From: DVED01 sp963838375
Lineage (GTDB): Bacteria; Cyanobacteriota; Cyanobacteriia; Cyanobacteriales; Geitlerinemataceae
Length of the DNA: 64,000 bases
Assembly (NCBI GenBank): GCA_963838375.1
Contig: CAWIQY010000008.1
Location: forward strand, 310,001-374,000
Direction: 5' to 3'
Shown in pieces: positions 35,544 through 44,945 of the stretch. The position numbers and the translations under genes are program-made. Under the pieces are notes generated by a model. The model worked only from the letters and a program-made list of their open reading frames with translations, made no database searches and was not told the origin of the DNA. Position 1 is the first letter of the stretch, and each line of letters starts with the position of its first letter.

Positions 35544-35912
35544 TTAATACATCAATTCCACAGGGAAACCAACGGCTTTCCAAGCGGCAACACCTCCTCG
35601 CAATTCCGACACGTACTCATAGCCGGCTGCTCTCAAAACGTCTGCGGCTTCGGCTGTTTCGGTGTCGGTATCGCCATACACATACAGATCTCGATCGAAG
35701 CGAATACTCTTCAAGGCAAGATCGAGTAGTTCTGTTTTGGGCATGGAAACTGCCCCCACAATCCGACAACGGCGAAATAGGTCGCGATCGCGCACGTCTA
35801 GAATGGTTAATCCCGGTTTTCCCCAATCTAAGCGAGATTTAAGGTCAAAAACCAGAGATTTTTCCTTCAGAGGTGAGGGTTTGGGAAAAATCGAGAGGGT
35901 ATTCATTAACAT
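35544..35912 (-). CDS. Rhodanese-like protein without the active-site cysteine
   Basis: A 122-residue single rhodanese domain: LTILDVRDRDLF at the start, then IVGAVSMP, and a C-terminal LRGGVAAWKAVGFPV. The loop that normally carries the catalytic Cys (vvvYCxxG) reads DLYVYGDTDTET, with Gly80 in its place. The only cysteine is Cys49 in RRCRIV, which is elsewhere. It is thus likely a non-catalytic rhodanese-fold protein, perhaps a binding module. It lies next to the prohibitin gene but on its own. Confidence 0.85.
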   Translation of the reverse strand: MLMNTLSIFPKPSPLKEKSLVFDLKSRLDWGKPGLTILDVRDRDLFRRCRIVGAVSMPKTELLDLALKSIRFDRDLYVYGDTDTETAEAADVLRAAGYEYVSELRGGVAAWKAVGFPVELMY

Positions 35913-36010
35913 CTATAAATTGTGTCAAGCTTCTCTTGCAATGTAACAAAAAAAATTAACTTTAGCAAAGTTATATTAAGAAAATGATGATAATATGTTC
36001 GATCGGATCG

Positions 36011-36045
36011 AAAAGCCCCGGCTTCTCCAAGAAGTCGGGGCTTTT
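36011..36045 (-). terminator. Terminator downstream of the prohibitin gene
   Basis: AAAAGCCCCG and CTTCT pair with AGAAG and CGGGGCTTTT around a 3-nt loop; on the minus strand the stem ends in TTTT. The inner CTTCTCCAAGAAGTCGGG is shared with a second hairpin at 48915-48944, so it also belongs to a dispersed palindromic repeat family. Confidence 0.75.
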
Positions 36046-36082
36046 ACAGCTTACCCACAGATTGAGGTAGGAAGATCGGCGA

Positions 36083-36931
36083 TCACAGGTTATCGATCGT
36101 ATCCTTGAGGTTAAAGAGGAAGGGAATGCCGGGAGAGTCTCCCCCCATCACCAGAACATCGGGCATCTGGGCACCGCCTTCACGCCATGCTTCGATCGCT
36201 TCTTTTTGTAGCACCAATTCGCCTCCTTGTGCTTTCAAGGTTTCAGCAATCAATCGCTGTGCCTCGGCGCGTCCTCTAGCGCGATTGATTTCTGCTTGGG
36301 CGTCTTGCTCGGCTTCTTGGGCGACGTAAACTGCTTGCTGTGCTTTCTGTTCGGCAATTTGTTTATTTTCAACTGCCTTGGAAAACTCAGACGAAAAATT
36401 CAAATCCACGACACTAGTATCGAGAATGATAATCCCGTACTTTTCTAACCGAGAGCTTAACGCCGTATCGAAATCGTTTTTTAATTGGGTGCGTTGAGTG
36501 ATCGACTCTTCTGCCGTGCGTCTGGCAGCGGCGACCTTAAACGATTCCTGAGTTTGGGGGGCGACGATTTTGGAGACGATATTAGCAAGCGTCCCTTGAG
36601 TTCGGCGAATTTCCACGACTCTGACGGGATCGAGGCGGAAGTTAATGGCAAAACGAGCGGATAGATCTTGCAAATCTCGGGTAGAACTTTGAGCGGGAAC
36701 CTCAAATTTCTGAACCGTCACGTCGTACACGTTCACTTGGGAAATAAAGGGAGGTTTCCAGTGTATCCCCTCAAGCAGCGCTCCATCTCGGGCTTTTCCT
36801 AGAACACTGATCACGCCAGCTTGACCGGGATTGATGATGACAAAAGAGCTGAAGCCGAGGAGAATGAGTAAAGCAGCGATCGTTCCGAGAACGAGACTTT
36901 GCAAATTCTGTTGGGGTTGTGCGCGTTTCAA
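36083..36931 (-). CDS. Prohibitin / SPFH family membrane protein
   Basis: A 282-residue protein with one N-terminal membrane segment (about 14-33, VLGTIAALLILLGFSSFVII), then a PHB/SPFH domain starting NPGQAGVISVLGK and containing EVPAQSSTRDLQDLSARFAINF, followed by a coiled-coil (KAVENKQIAEQKAQQAVYV, AEQDAQAEINRARGRAEAQ). It resembles cyanobacterial prohibitin Slr1106, which forms large rings in the membrane. Function: scaffold for membrane quality control, inferred from the family. It is monocistronic. Confidence 0.9.
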   Translation of the reverse strand: MKRAQPQQNLQSLVLGTIAALLILLGFSSFVIINPGQAGVISVLGKARDGALLEGIHWKPPFISQVNVYDVTVQKFEVPAQSSTRDLQDLSARFAINFRLDPVRVVEIRRTQGTLANIVSKIVAPQTQESFKVAAARRTAEESITQRTQLKNDFDTALSSRLEKYGIIILDTSVVDLNFSSEFSKAVENKQIAEQKAQQAVYVAQEAEQDAQAEINRARGRAEAQRLIAETLKAQGGELVLQKEAIEAWREGGAQMPDVLVMGGDSPGIPFLFNLKDTIDNL

Positions 36932-37066
36932 GTTTTCTTCTCCTTTTCTGGGGTACTCAGGCTATTTTTAGCATACGCTGCTACGCCTTCTCATTTTAAA
37001 TCGATTCGCCAGCATTCAGCCGTCAGCCTCTACCAACAACCAACAACTCACACCAACACCTAGCAA

Positions 37067-38096
37067 TTACACTCCCTTAAATCCTACCTCCATATCTATC
37101 TCTTTTGCCGGACTGACCGTGGGCGCCGGTGTGGTGGCTGCGGAGCGAAAGACGCCAATTTGATTGAGAACGATGCCGAGTACAATCACACTTCCGCCGA
37201 TGTATTGAGCCATGGTGGGAGCTTCGGACAAAATTAAGTATGCGGCTACAATACCCGGCGATCGGACTGAAGGAGCTGGCAAGGGAAACATCTGCCGCGC
37301 CGGCTGCTTTTAGTCCATTAAACCAGCAGAGTTGTCCGCCGACGACAATCACTGCGCCGTAGGCAATCATCCACTGCCACAGGAAGGGAGAAAATACATC
37401 GATAAAATGTGTGGGAGTATATAAAATTAAGACGACGATAAAAAAGACAATCGTTCCCACAATTGTTCGGATGGTTGAGAACAATCCCAAGGAAATTTGT
37501 TTGAGTGTCACCTTGCTAATAATCGTCGAAATTGATAACGCGATCGCCCCTCCGGCTGCTAGAAATTCACCTTTACCGATCGTTAATCCTCCCATTTTCA
37601 TGACCTCCGCAGTCGGCTCTTGCAACAACACTGTCAGTCCCACACCCACAAACGAAACGATCGCCCCGGCAATGACCCAAAGATTGACACGATCGCCCAA
37701 AAATAAAACAGATAGTGCCAGAATCAAGGGTGTTTCGATTCGTCCGATGAGTATCACATTATTGACGGTGGTTAAATCCAAAGCCATAAAAAGTAAGGCG
37801 GGTCCCAATGCTCCCGACAGCAGTGAAATCCCCATCAATCCCCACCAAGTTTTACCGGGAATCGATCGCAAATTTTGCACCGTACATTGCTGGCGATAAA
37901 TCAGAAAAAGTACGATCGACGCACAGAGATTGCCCACAAATAAAACATTACAAAAAGCGATCGGATTTCTGCCATCGATTGCATTTTCAGCCCCCAACTC
38001 AGTCAGCTTGCGAATCACCGAATTTGATGCGGCAAAAATAAGAATAGCAACCAATAAATACGCACGTCCGGGAATCCGGTTTAGCAATTTATACAT
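37067..38096 (-). pseudogene. EamA/DMT-family transporter, frameshifted near the C-terminus
   Basis: A membrane permease of the drug/metabolite transporter family with about ten helices and two EamA units. The first frame runs from 38096 with normal homology to SLASSFSPIAG, then turns into a basic, Cys/His/Arg-rich non-membrane tail ending at 37077. In the next frame the expected last helix IVAAYLILSEAPTMAQYIGG, SVIVLGIVLNQIG continues and stops at 37067. The shift lies in the CCC at 37254-37256 (GGG on the coding strand where GGT ATT GTA would need GG). One extra base explains it. The substrate is unknown. Either an assembly indel or a C-terminal defect. Confidence 0.85.
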
Positions 38097-38226
38097 AATT
38101 AGTTTGTTAATTATTGCTGATTGTTTCTCGATCGATCGAATTCTTCTCGGCTAATATCAATACAGTATCTTTGTTGAGGATGTGATAGATTAGCCATCAA
38201 CGATCGACGATCGACAGTTCTGCCAA

Positions 38227-38859
38227 TTATAAATTACCCAAAAAACGATGAACGATCGTCCACATTTCGTCCAAAACATTTCCCAAAGCGTGGTCGCTCT
38301 CTAATTCGATGAGATCTACCCAAGGTCTAGACTCTGCATAATGGCGACTGGATCGTACAGGAATCACGTCATCGTGCCAGCCATGTAAAATCAAAGTGTC
38401 CACCGGACGCTGTAACTGAGCTTCGTCGTACTGCTGGAGATCGGTTACAAACGGGTAGTGTAAGGGTAACATTTTTCCTTCCCCAAAATGATAGATCGGA
38501 AGCGAACCCGACTCTCGCCATTGGCGCAATTGGGTTTCTCCCAGCGTCGGTAGCCAATGTGACAGAAATTCAAATGCTGGAGCGAGCAGGATGAGGCGGG
38601 TGAGTGAAGGATGTCGCTGTCCCAGCCAAGCCGCCGTCAGTCCGCCAAAACTCGAACCGATAACTGTGGTTGGGGTAGAGTCAATAGATTGTGCCGCTTG
38701 CTGGAGTTGTCGGGTTAAAGTAAGGTGGGAAAAATCCCCCCCATTGAGATCCAAAACCTGGAGATCGATCCCTTCTTCTGCAAAACGATCGTGCAAATAT
38801 AACGCTTTTGCCGATCGCGGACTCGAAGCAAATCCATGTAAATACAAATAATTGGTCAT
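38227..38859 (-). CDS. YqiA/YcfP-like alpha/beta-hydrolase (esterase)
   Basis: A 210-residue hydrolase. It starts with YLYLHGFASSPRSAKA, has the nucleophile Ser in GSSFGG, an Asp in HGWHDDVIP and a His in ESDHALG, giving a complete Ser-Asp-His triad. The size matches the YqiA family, which hydrolyses small acyl esters. The physiological substrate is unknown. Confidence 0.85.
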   Translation of the reverse strand: MTNYLYLHGFASSPRSAKALYLHDRFAEEGIDLQVLDLNGGDFSHLTLTRQLQQAAQSIDSTPTTVIGSSFGGLTAAWLGQRHPSLTRLILLAPAFEFLSHWLPTLGETQLRQWRESGSLPIYHFGEGKMLPLHYPFVTDLQQYDEAQLQRPVDTLILHGWHDDVIPVRSSRHYAESRPWVDLIELESDHALGNVLDEMWTIVHRFLGNL

Positions 38860-38942
38860 TTGGGATTTGGGATTTGGGATTTGGAGTTGGGTGTTCGTGG
38901 TTAGTAGCGTGAATTTTGAATTTTGAATTTTGAATTTTGAAT
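38860..38942. repeat. Microsatellite-like intergenic repeats
   Basis: GGGATTT is repeated from about 38862, then GAATTTT is repeated four times (about 38910-38940). Farther right ACTCCTGTACTCC-type units occur to 39000. They separate the esterase from the next gene and look like the low-complexity repeats seen elsewhere in the window. Confidence 0.75.
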
Positions 38943-39037
38943 TGGGTATTTGGCATTCTCTCCCTCTCCTACGACTCCTGTACTCCTACAACTCCTGTAC
39001 TATGTTAGTATGAGCGCCTTTTGCTTCGAGACCGATC

Positions 39038-39442
39038 GTGTATCCTCACAAATCTGAAAAAATCGATCTCAATACCGAGTATCCTTGCCCTTGCCGCCGC
39101 CGGGGTCGGTTAAAGCCGATTATCCTGACAGAAGCGCTAGGCTGCGATCGGTGTCAACAAATTTTTGTTGTTGACGAGAGTCGTTATGCCATCGAACAAC
39201 TCTCAACCTACCACCCTTACAAACAGGTTTGGCGCTGGACGGGTCAGCAATGGAGTCGGGCCCATGCAGGCTTGCGAGATACCTATCTTCCCCTATCCCT
39301 ACTCGTCATCTTTACGGGATTGCTATGGTTGTTTTTAGCCCTGCGCTTGCCCGACAAAGCCAATCTCCTCCCCTGGATTATCTTCTTGATCTTACTGGTT
39401 GTGCTTCCTGCCCTTTTAGTTTGGTTGGCATATCGGCGTTAA
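39038..39442 (+). CDS. Small membrane protein with an N-terminal zinc-ribbon-like motif
   Basis: A 134-residue protein. The first 40 residues have two Cys pairs (CPCRRRG and CDRCQ) suited to binding zinc. Then come a polar segment and two C-terminal membrane helices (LPLSLLVIFTGLLWLFLALRL and LLPWIIFLILLVVLPALLVWL). It starts with GTG at 39038, and its stop is 4 bases before proA, so the two are co-transcribed. I recall the protein as conserved in cyanobacteria and next to proA-like genes; its function is unknown. Confidence 0.7.
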   Translation: MYPHKSEKIDLNTEYPCPCRRRGRLKPIILTEALGCDRCQQIFVVDESRYAIEQLSTYHPYKQVWRWTGQQWSRAHAGLRDTYLPLSLLVIFTGLLWLFLALRLPDKANLLPWIIFLILLVVLPALLVWLAYRR

Positions 39443-39446
39443 AGCC

Positions 39447-40709
39447 ATGACTATGGATTTTATAGAATTTGCCCCTACTCCCACCGAGTCAGCCCGTCGC
39501 GCCTACGATGCCTCGTTAATTTTAGCGAGTACCAAAGGAAGCGATCGAGATCGGGCGATTGCGTCCTTTGCCGAAGCTCTCCACAGTCGTCAGGCGGATA
39601 TCCTCGAAGCCAATACCCTAGACTTAGAAGCCTGTCGCGATATGGCAGTTCCCGATCTGATTCTCGATTGGCTCAAACTCACTCCCGAACGGTTGCAAAC
39701 CACAGTCCAAATTCTCCAACGCTTGGTACAGTTGTCCGATCCCATCCGTCGGGTGATGGCAACAGACTATCAAGTGGAGTATTCCCAGACCTATTCTCAG
39801 TTAATGCCTCTGGGAGTTGTTGCGTTAATTTACGAAGCATTTCCAGAACTGGGTGCGATCGCCGCTGGAATGTGTCTAAAAACGGGAAACAGTTTGTTAC
39901 TCAAGGGTAGCAGCGAAGCGAGCCATACTAATCAGGCGATCGCTCAACTGCTACAATCGGCACTGAAAAAAAACAACCTACCTTCGGGGTGTATCGAACC
40001 GGTTACCCCGGAAGGCAACACGGCAATCCGAGAATTAGTCTGCCAAAATCGATACCTCAGTCTGGTCATTCCCCACGGCCGTCCCAGTTTGATCCAGCCG
40101 ATTCTCCAGCAGGCGACGGTTCCGGTATTGCAGTCGGCAATGGGAAACTGCTATCTATATTGGTCGCCTTCAGGAAGTTTGGATTTAGCCCGGTGGGTGA
40201 TTCTCGACAGCCATCAAAGCCAACCCGATCCCGTCAACGCCATCGAGAAAGTTTTGGTTCATCCCAACATCAAATCCTCTTCGTTGACGACACTTTGGCA
40301 TAGTCTCCAAGAAAAGGGTTTTGAGATTCGCGGCGATGAAATTCTAGTCGAACAATTTCCCGACCTGCCTCTGGCGCAACCGAGGGAGTGGCAGCAAGCC
40401 TATTTATCCCGCACGATCGCCTTTAAAGTGGTTGACAATTTGGATGGGGCAATTTCCTGGATCAATCACTATAGTAGCGGTCACGCCAATTGTTTGGTTA
40501 CGGAGTCTTATGAAGAAAGTTGCAAATTTACGGTGGGGGTTAATAGCGCGGCGACTTATATCAATGCCTCACCTCGGTTTACCCGCAATCCCATACGCGG
40601 GAATAGTATTTTACTCGGGATGTCCAATCAAAAAGGCGATCGGCGAGGGTTTATTGGTCTAGAAGCCCTCACCCGAGTCAAGCACGTTATTCAGGGGTAT
40701 GGCAAGTGA
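39447..40709 (+). CDS. proA: Glutamate-5-semialdehyde dehydrogenase-like protein lacking the catalytic cysteine
   Basis: A 420-residue ALDH-fold protein matching ProA over its length: QTYSQLMPLGVVALIYEAFP (Rossmann region), LKTGNSLLLKGSSEASH, and the C-terminal VNSAATYINASPRFT. In true ProA enzymes the catalytic Cys sits in a (R)PSxCNAxExLLVH motif; here that segment reads QPDPVNAIEKVLVH, with Val263 instead of Cys. It should therefore be inactive or altered. Cyanobacteria often carry two proA-like genes, so a functional copy is probably elsewhere. Gene symbol given by homology only. Confidence 0.8.
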   Translation: MTMDFIEFAPTPTESARRAYDASLILASTKGSDRDRAIASFAEALHSRQADILEANTLDLEACRDMAVPDLILDWLKLTPERLQTTVQILQRLVQLSDPIRRVMATDYQVEYSQTYSQLMPLGVVALIYEAFPELGAIAAGMCLKTGNSLLLKGSSEASHTNQAIAQLLQSALKKNNLPSGCIEPVTPEGNTAIRELVCQNRYLSLVIPHGRPSLIQPILQQATVPVLQSAMGNCYLYWSPSGSLDLARWVILDSHQSQPDPVNAIEKVLVHPNIKSSSLTTLWHSLQEKGFEIRGDEILVEQFPDLPLAQPREWQQAYLSRTIAFKVVDNLDGAISWINHYSSGHANCLVTESYEESCKFTVGVNSAATYINASPRFTRNPIRGNSILLGMSNQKGDRRGFIGLEALTRVKHVIQGYGK

Positions 40710-40882
40710 ATGACCCCGCACGGATGCTGGGATTTCCAATGCTGCTATCCAATTAAAAAGGGGCAAAGTGCTGCCCCTAGTTCAAAATCCTATTCAGTTG
40801 GAAAATTGAGATTTCGCGTTTCCCAGGTCACTTTCCCATGGGGTTCGATCGCAGTGGAGCGATCGCCGCACGACTTTAACCT

Positions 40883-41722
40883 TTAACCGACCGACAGAGA
40901 CTGACGCTGGTCTTGAGAAGGCAACTTGACTTTTGTCGCCAGTCCCAGAATTTCCATCAACCGAATGGTCGTCCAGGTGAGGTCTATTTCCCACCAGTGC
41001 AAGCCATGACGGGCAGAATATTGGAACGTGTGATGATTATTGTGCCAGCCTTCGCCGTAGGTTAGCAGTGCCACCCACCAGCAGTTCCGGGACTGGTCTC
41101 CAGATTCGTAGCTGCGATAGCCAAATTTGTGCGTGGCGCTATTGACAAACCAGGTGCAATGGAACACCACGACCATGCGGACAAAAATACCCCAAATAAC
41201 AAAAGGAACTCCACCGATTGCAAATAGCAATAGACCTAGAGCAACTTGTAGATGAATGAAATACTTTTGGCAGAACATGTAGAACGGATCGGTATCGATG
41301 TCCTTCGTAAACTTATGAATTTCAGCATTCGCCGGAACATCGTAGAGCATCCAGACCACGTGACTCCACCAAAAACCTTGATTGGAATCATGGGGATCCA
41401 AGTCTTGGTCGGAGTGGATATGATGTATCCGGTGCATCCCGATCCAATCAACAGGACCGGCTTGGCAGCTCAACGTTCCGCACAAGACGAAGAAGTATTC
41501 TAGTAATTTGGGAACTTGAAAACTGCGATGAGTGACGAGGCGATGCCAGCCGAGAGTAATTCCCAATCCCCCGGTGACCCAATGCAAGACGACCGCTACG
41601 CCGACAGCCGCCCAACTAAAGTTACCCGGTAAGAATGCTAGACATGCTAGTATATGAAGTCCGCCAAGCCACAAGATGGCATACCAATTGAGTGGAAGTT
41701 TTGAAGAAGTTGCAATCGTCAT
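40883..41722 (-). CDS. desC: Acyl-lipid delta-9 fatty-acid desaturase
   Basis: A 279-residue membrane desaturase. It has the three His clusters that hold the di-iron centre: HRLVTHRS, HRIHHIHSD and HNNHHTF. Four membrane helices lie around them. Length and motifs fit cyanobacterial DesC, which introduces the delta-9 double bond into stearoyl/palmitoyl lipids with ferredoxin as donor. It is monocistronic. Its regulation (cold induction in relatives) is not visible in the sequence. Confidence 0.9.
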   Translation of the reverse strand: MTIATSSKLPLNWYAILWLGGLHILACLAFLPGNFSWAAVGVAVVLHWVTGGLGITLGWHRLVTHRSFQVPKLLEYFFVLCGTLSCQAGPVDWIGMHRIHHIHSDQDLDPHDSNQGFWWSHVVWMLYDVPANAEIHKFTKDIDTDPFYMFCQKYFIHLQVALGLLLFAIGGVPFVIWGIFVRMVVVFHCTWFVNSATHKFGYRSYESGDQSRNCWWVALLTYGEGWHNNHHTFQYSARHGLHWWEIDLTWTTIRLMEILGLATKVKLPSQDQRQSLSVG

Positions 41723-41905
41723 GCAATGACCTTGAATTGTCCTTAATTGTGTGTCAATCTGTTGGATTTTATCAGAATATGGGGTACTTGGATATCGAAA
41801 TAGGTTTTAATAATCAATCTCTTGAGTTATTTTTTCGTACCGTTGCACTCTAGACTGTTTGTCCAAGCCATAACATTGTAACGTTTTTTTACACTTATTA
41901 TCGGC

Positions 41906-43159
41906 ATGAATGCCTGTCAATATCTCCAAGAGGCGGAAAATGCACTGTCTTCTACCTTTACAACGATCGATGCCCGAGTCAAGGAAAATCTCAGACGAGT
42001 GCTGGCTGCATTTCGCCGCCATCGGGTCGGAGCACAACACTTTGCAGGAGTTTCCGGCTACGGACACGATGATTTGGGACGGCAAACCCTCGATCGGGTC
42101 TTTGCTGATGTGTTTGGGGCGCAGGCAGCGATCGTCCGGGTGCAATTGGTTTCTGGCACTCACGCGATCGCCTGCGCGCTATATGGCGTCTTACGTCCCG
42201 GCGATGAGATGTTGGCGGTGGCGGGGACTCCCTACGATACATTGGAAGAAGTTATTGGTTTGCGCGGGAAGGGTCAGGGATCTCTATCCGAATTTGGGAT
42301 TGACTATCGGCAGTTGGAGTTGACATCCGACGGGACGATCGATTGGGATGCTTTGGGGACGACAGTTGGCGATCGAACTCGATTGGTGTTGATTCAGCGT
42401 TCCTGCGGCTACTCTTGGCGATCGAGCTTATCCATTGCCGATATTGCCAAAATCGTTCGCCTCGTCAAGCAGCAAAATCCCAACACGATTTGCTTTGTCG
42501 ATAACTGCTACGGAGAATTCGTCGAAGAGTGCGAACCTCCGGCAGTGGGGGCAGATTTGATAGCCGGATCGCTGATTAAAAATCCCGGTGGGACAATTGT
42601 CACGGCAGGGGGATATATTGCCGGACGCGCTGACTTAGTGGAAGCTGCGGCTTGCCGCTTAACCGCACCCGGTGTAGGCAGTTTTGGGGGTGCAACCTTC
42701 GATCGTAACCGGGAACTGTTTCAAGGGTTGTTTCTCGCCCCGCAAATGGTAGGAGAAGCGATCAAGGGCAACCATCTCACCGCCTATGTTTTCGACAAAC
42801 TGGGTTATCCCGTTAACCCCCTGCCAACCGAACCCCGGCGGGACGTGATTCAGGCGATCGAACTGGGTTCGCCAGAAAAACTGATCGCCTTTTGTCGCGC
42901 CATCCAGCAACATTCCCCCATCGATTCCTATGTCGATCCCGTTCCCGGAGAAATGCCGGGTTACGAAAGCCAATTGGTGATGGCAGGAGGGACATTTATC
43001 GACGGCAGCACCTCCGAATTTTCTGCCGACGGACCCTTGCGGGAACCTTATATCGCCTTTTGTCAGGGGGGGACTCATTGGACGCACGTGGCGATCGCTC
43101 TTGAAGCGGCGATCGAAGCTGTGGGGTTCTGTTCGTCTCCGGTGAAGCTTTTGGACTAG
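41906..43159 (+). CDS. Methionine gamma-lyase family / aluminium-resistance-type PLP protein
   Basis: A 417-residue fold-type I PLP protein. The substrate channel FAGVSGYGHDDLGR, the LVSGTHAIACALYGVLRPGDE loop and the PLP Lys in GSLIKNPGG are those of the aluminium-resistance protein family (often named methionine gamma-lyase family protein). The reaction has not been firmly established for this family; a C-S lyase activity is inferred. The 160 bases before it are divergent with desC. Confidence 0.9.
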   Translation: MNACQYLQEAENALSSTFTTIDARVKENLRRVLAAFRRHRVGAQHFAGVSGYGHDDLGRQTLDRVFADVFGAQAAIVRVQLVSGTHAIACALYGVLRPGDEMLAVAGTPYDTLEEVIGLRGKGQGSLSEFGIDYRQLELTSDGTIDWDALGTTVGDRTRLVLIQRSCGYSWRSSLSIADIAKIVRLVKQQNPNTICFVDNCYGEFVEECEPPAVGADLIAGSLIKNPGGTIVTAGGYIAGRADLVEAAACRLTAPGVGSFGGATFDRNRELFQGLFLAPQMVGEAIKGNHLTAYVFDKLGYPVNPLPTEPRRDVIQAIELGSPEKLIAFCRAIQQHSPIDSYVDPVPGEMPGYESQLVMAGGTFIDGSTSEFSADGPLREPYIAFCQGGTHWTHVAIALEAAIEAVGFCSSPVKLLD

Positions 43160-43362
43160 TACTTACCGAAGTTGACCTTAAACCATCGCATATAGCAATA
43201 TAGGTCGTCCCTGTGTAAGTCCGATCTTTCCTTCTAGGGGTAGATGCTCCGACTTTCAACAATGGACTATTTTGTCAAGTGTTCCCCAACTAGGCTATAC
43301 CGAAATCGGCTGATTTTTTCCCAATCATGCCAGTCGGGTGGCACGATCGAAACTGAAAATAT

Positions 43363-44424
43363 ATGGTTTCTATTCCGTTCCGTCTATTGAAGTACTGGCT
43401 GATCCAAAAGAAAAATGTGCTGGAATTTTGGCACGCATATAGTGGTGACTGGCATTGGTTGATGGAAAAACCGATGCCGATTGCCGGCTTGAACCGACGC
43501 TTGTGGCGTATCTCGATCCCGTCTTTCAGCTTCTGTTTGCTACTGACACTTTCTAGTACCATCTCGACATTGGGACTCCTTGCCAATAGCGTCGCGACAA
43601 TTATTGGTGCAATGATTATTGCGCCATTGATGGGACCGATGGTGGCGATGGCATACGCGATGGTGGTGGGAAACCGTCGGCTGTTGCGGCGATCGCTCTT
43701 GACAGCACTGACGGGTGTGATGATTACCATTGTCACCTCTGCCATCATCGCCTCTATCATCGGTCTGCGAGCACCGGGTTCAGAAATTTTGGCGCGTGCT
43801 AACCCAACTTTAATCGATTTGGGGGTAGCGCTGGCAGCCGGTGCGGCAGGATCGTTTGCCAACTCTCGCCGTAGCATTGCCAATGCTTTACCGGGTGTCG
43901 CCATTGCCGTGGCGTTGGTTCCGCCCTTGAGTACGATCGGCATCGGCTTAGCCTTGAACCAACAGGGCTTGGCTTCTGGGGCGCTACTCTTGTTTTTGAC
44001 TAACTTTACAGCCATCGTCTTAAGTGGGGCATTGGTCTTTCTACTGCAACGCTACGGTAATCTCCGCAAAGCACAACGAGGATTGTCAATTTCAGTCGTC
44101 CTCCTGTTTGTGTTAGCCGTTCCCTTAGGATTTTCCCTGCAAAGTCTACTCGTTCAAGAAAATGTGCGTCGCAGTGTCGGCAACTTGATTCGCCGTGAGA
44201 CTCTGACGTTTGCAGAGACTAACATCCGAGTGATTCGAGTTCAAGATATCGGGGAATCTCTCTTCGTCGAGATCGAGGTATCTGCACCTTTAGGCTCCAT
44301 TTCACAGCTACAAGTGGATTTGGTTCGGGATTTTCTGTCGCGAAAACTCCAAAAAAACATCGATCTCGAAACGCGAGTCATTCCTATAGATATTTTAAAA
44401 TCTCAGCCCAATCCCGACGATTGA
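43363..44424 (+). CDS. DUF389 membrane protein
   Basis: A 353-residue integral membrane protein. Its core has the DUF389 motifs IGAMIIAPLMGPMVAMAYA and GAAGSFANSRRSIANALPGV, and about seven membrane helices. The C-terminus (RDFLSRKLQKNIDLETRVIP) is soluble. Function unknown. It is transcribed alone, and its end overlaps nothing. Confidence 0.9.
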   Translation: MVSIPFRLLKYWLIQKKNVLEFWHAYSGDWHWLMEKPMPIAGLNRRLWRISIPSFSFCLLLTLSSTISTLGLLANSVATIIGAMIIAPLMGPMVAMAYAMVVGNRRLLRRSLLTALTGVMITIVTSAIIASIIGLRAPGSEILARANPTLIDLGVALAAGAAGSFANSRRSIANALPGVAIAVALVPPLSTIGIGLALNQQGLASGALLLFLTNFTAIVLSGALVFLLQRYGNLRKAQRGLSISVVLLFVLAVPLGFSLQSLLVQENVRRSVGNLIRRETLTFAETNIRVIRVQDIGESLFVEIEVSAPLGSISQLQVDLVRDFLSRKLQKNIDLETRVIPIDILKSQPNPDD

Positions 44425-44945
44425 TCAATCTTGCTATAGCATTTCTCGTTCGGATGCGGTACATTTTCGGGCGGGTTTTGATTGATATAGCAGTCGCCAA
44501 GGTGGTTAATACAAGTTTAGGTAGGGGCGAATGGCATTCGCCCGGTTTTTGTCTTAACCAATGTGTCTATTGCTATAATCCTTCAATCGCTTACTCTCGT
44601 TATAAGTCTCTGGATTGAGTTTGAAACCTGCTCGCCCTTTCACCTCATGTCGATGGATAACTTTTTGGCAAGTAAACCGCCAATTCGATAGGTGTCTGGG
44701 GAACTCTATAAGCAGTTAAGTCCGTCTTTAAGTAAAATCAAGACAGCGAGAACAGATACAAACTTTTCGTTCGAGGGTGTCCGTCTCCCCGATTTTCAGT
44801 CGTGCGATCAAGATGTCCGAGAGTTTGGGTGTATCATTATTCTCGCTTTTAATAGACCCTGAAAACTGAATTGGGATGTGCGAGTTATAGCAGTAACCGA
44901 TCGCCAGTAAATTGTGAATAACTGGCACGAAAAAGAGATTTAAAA
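44425..44945. other. Non-coding stretch with a palindromic element
   Basis: About 520 bases. The left half holds the nested palindromic element at 44486-44577; the right half shows no gene, only AT-rich sequence leading to the haemagglutinin-like gene. A 65-codon frame at 44421 is a product of the palindrome. Confidence 0.5.
44486..44577. repeat. Nested palindromic repeat (MITE-like)
   Basis: Going inward, TATAGCA pairs with TGCTATA, GGTTAA with TTAACC, ACAA with TTGT, and the core GGGCGAATG with CATTCGCCC (44525-44543) around one G. The core, followed by GGTTTTT, could also act as a terminator. The same core, GGGTGAATGGCATTCGCCC, occurs inside the glycosidase gene at 62013-62031, so it belongs to a dispersed family. 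Confidence 0.75.

Noticed and set aside
44421..44618. A 65-codon frame at the end of the DUF389 gene
   Set aside because: Its sequence is that of the palindromic element (GRGEWHSPG); no independent coding signal.
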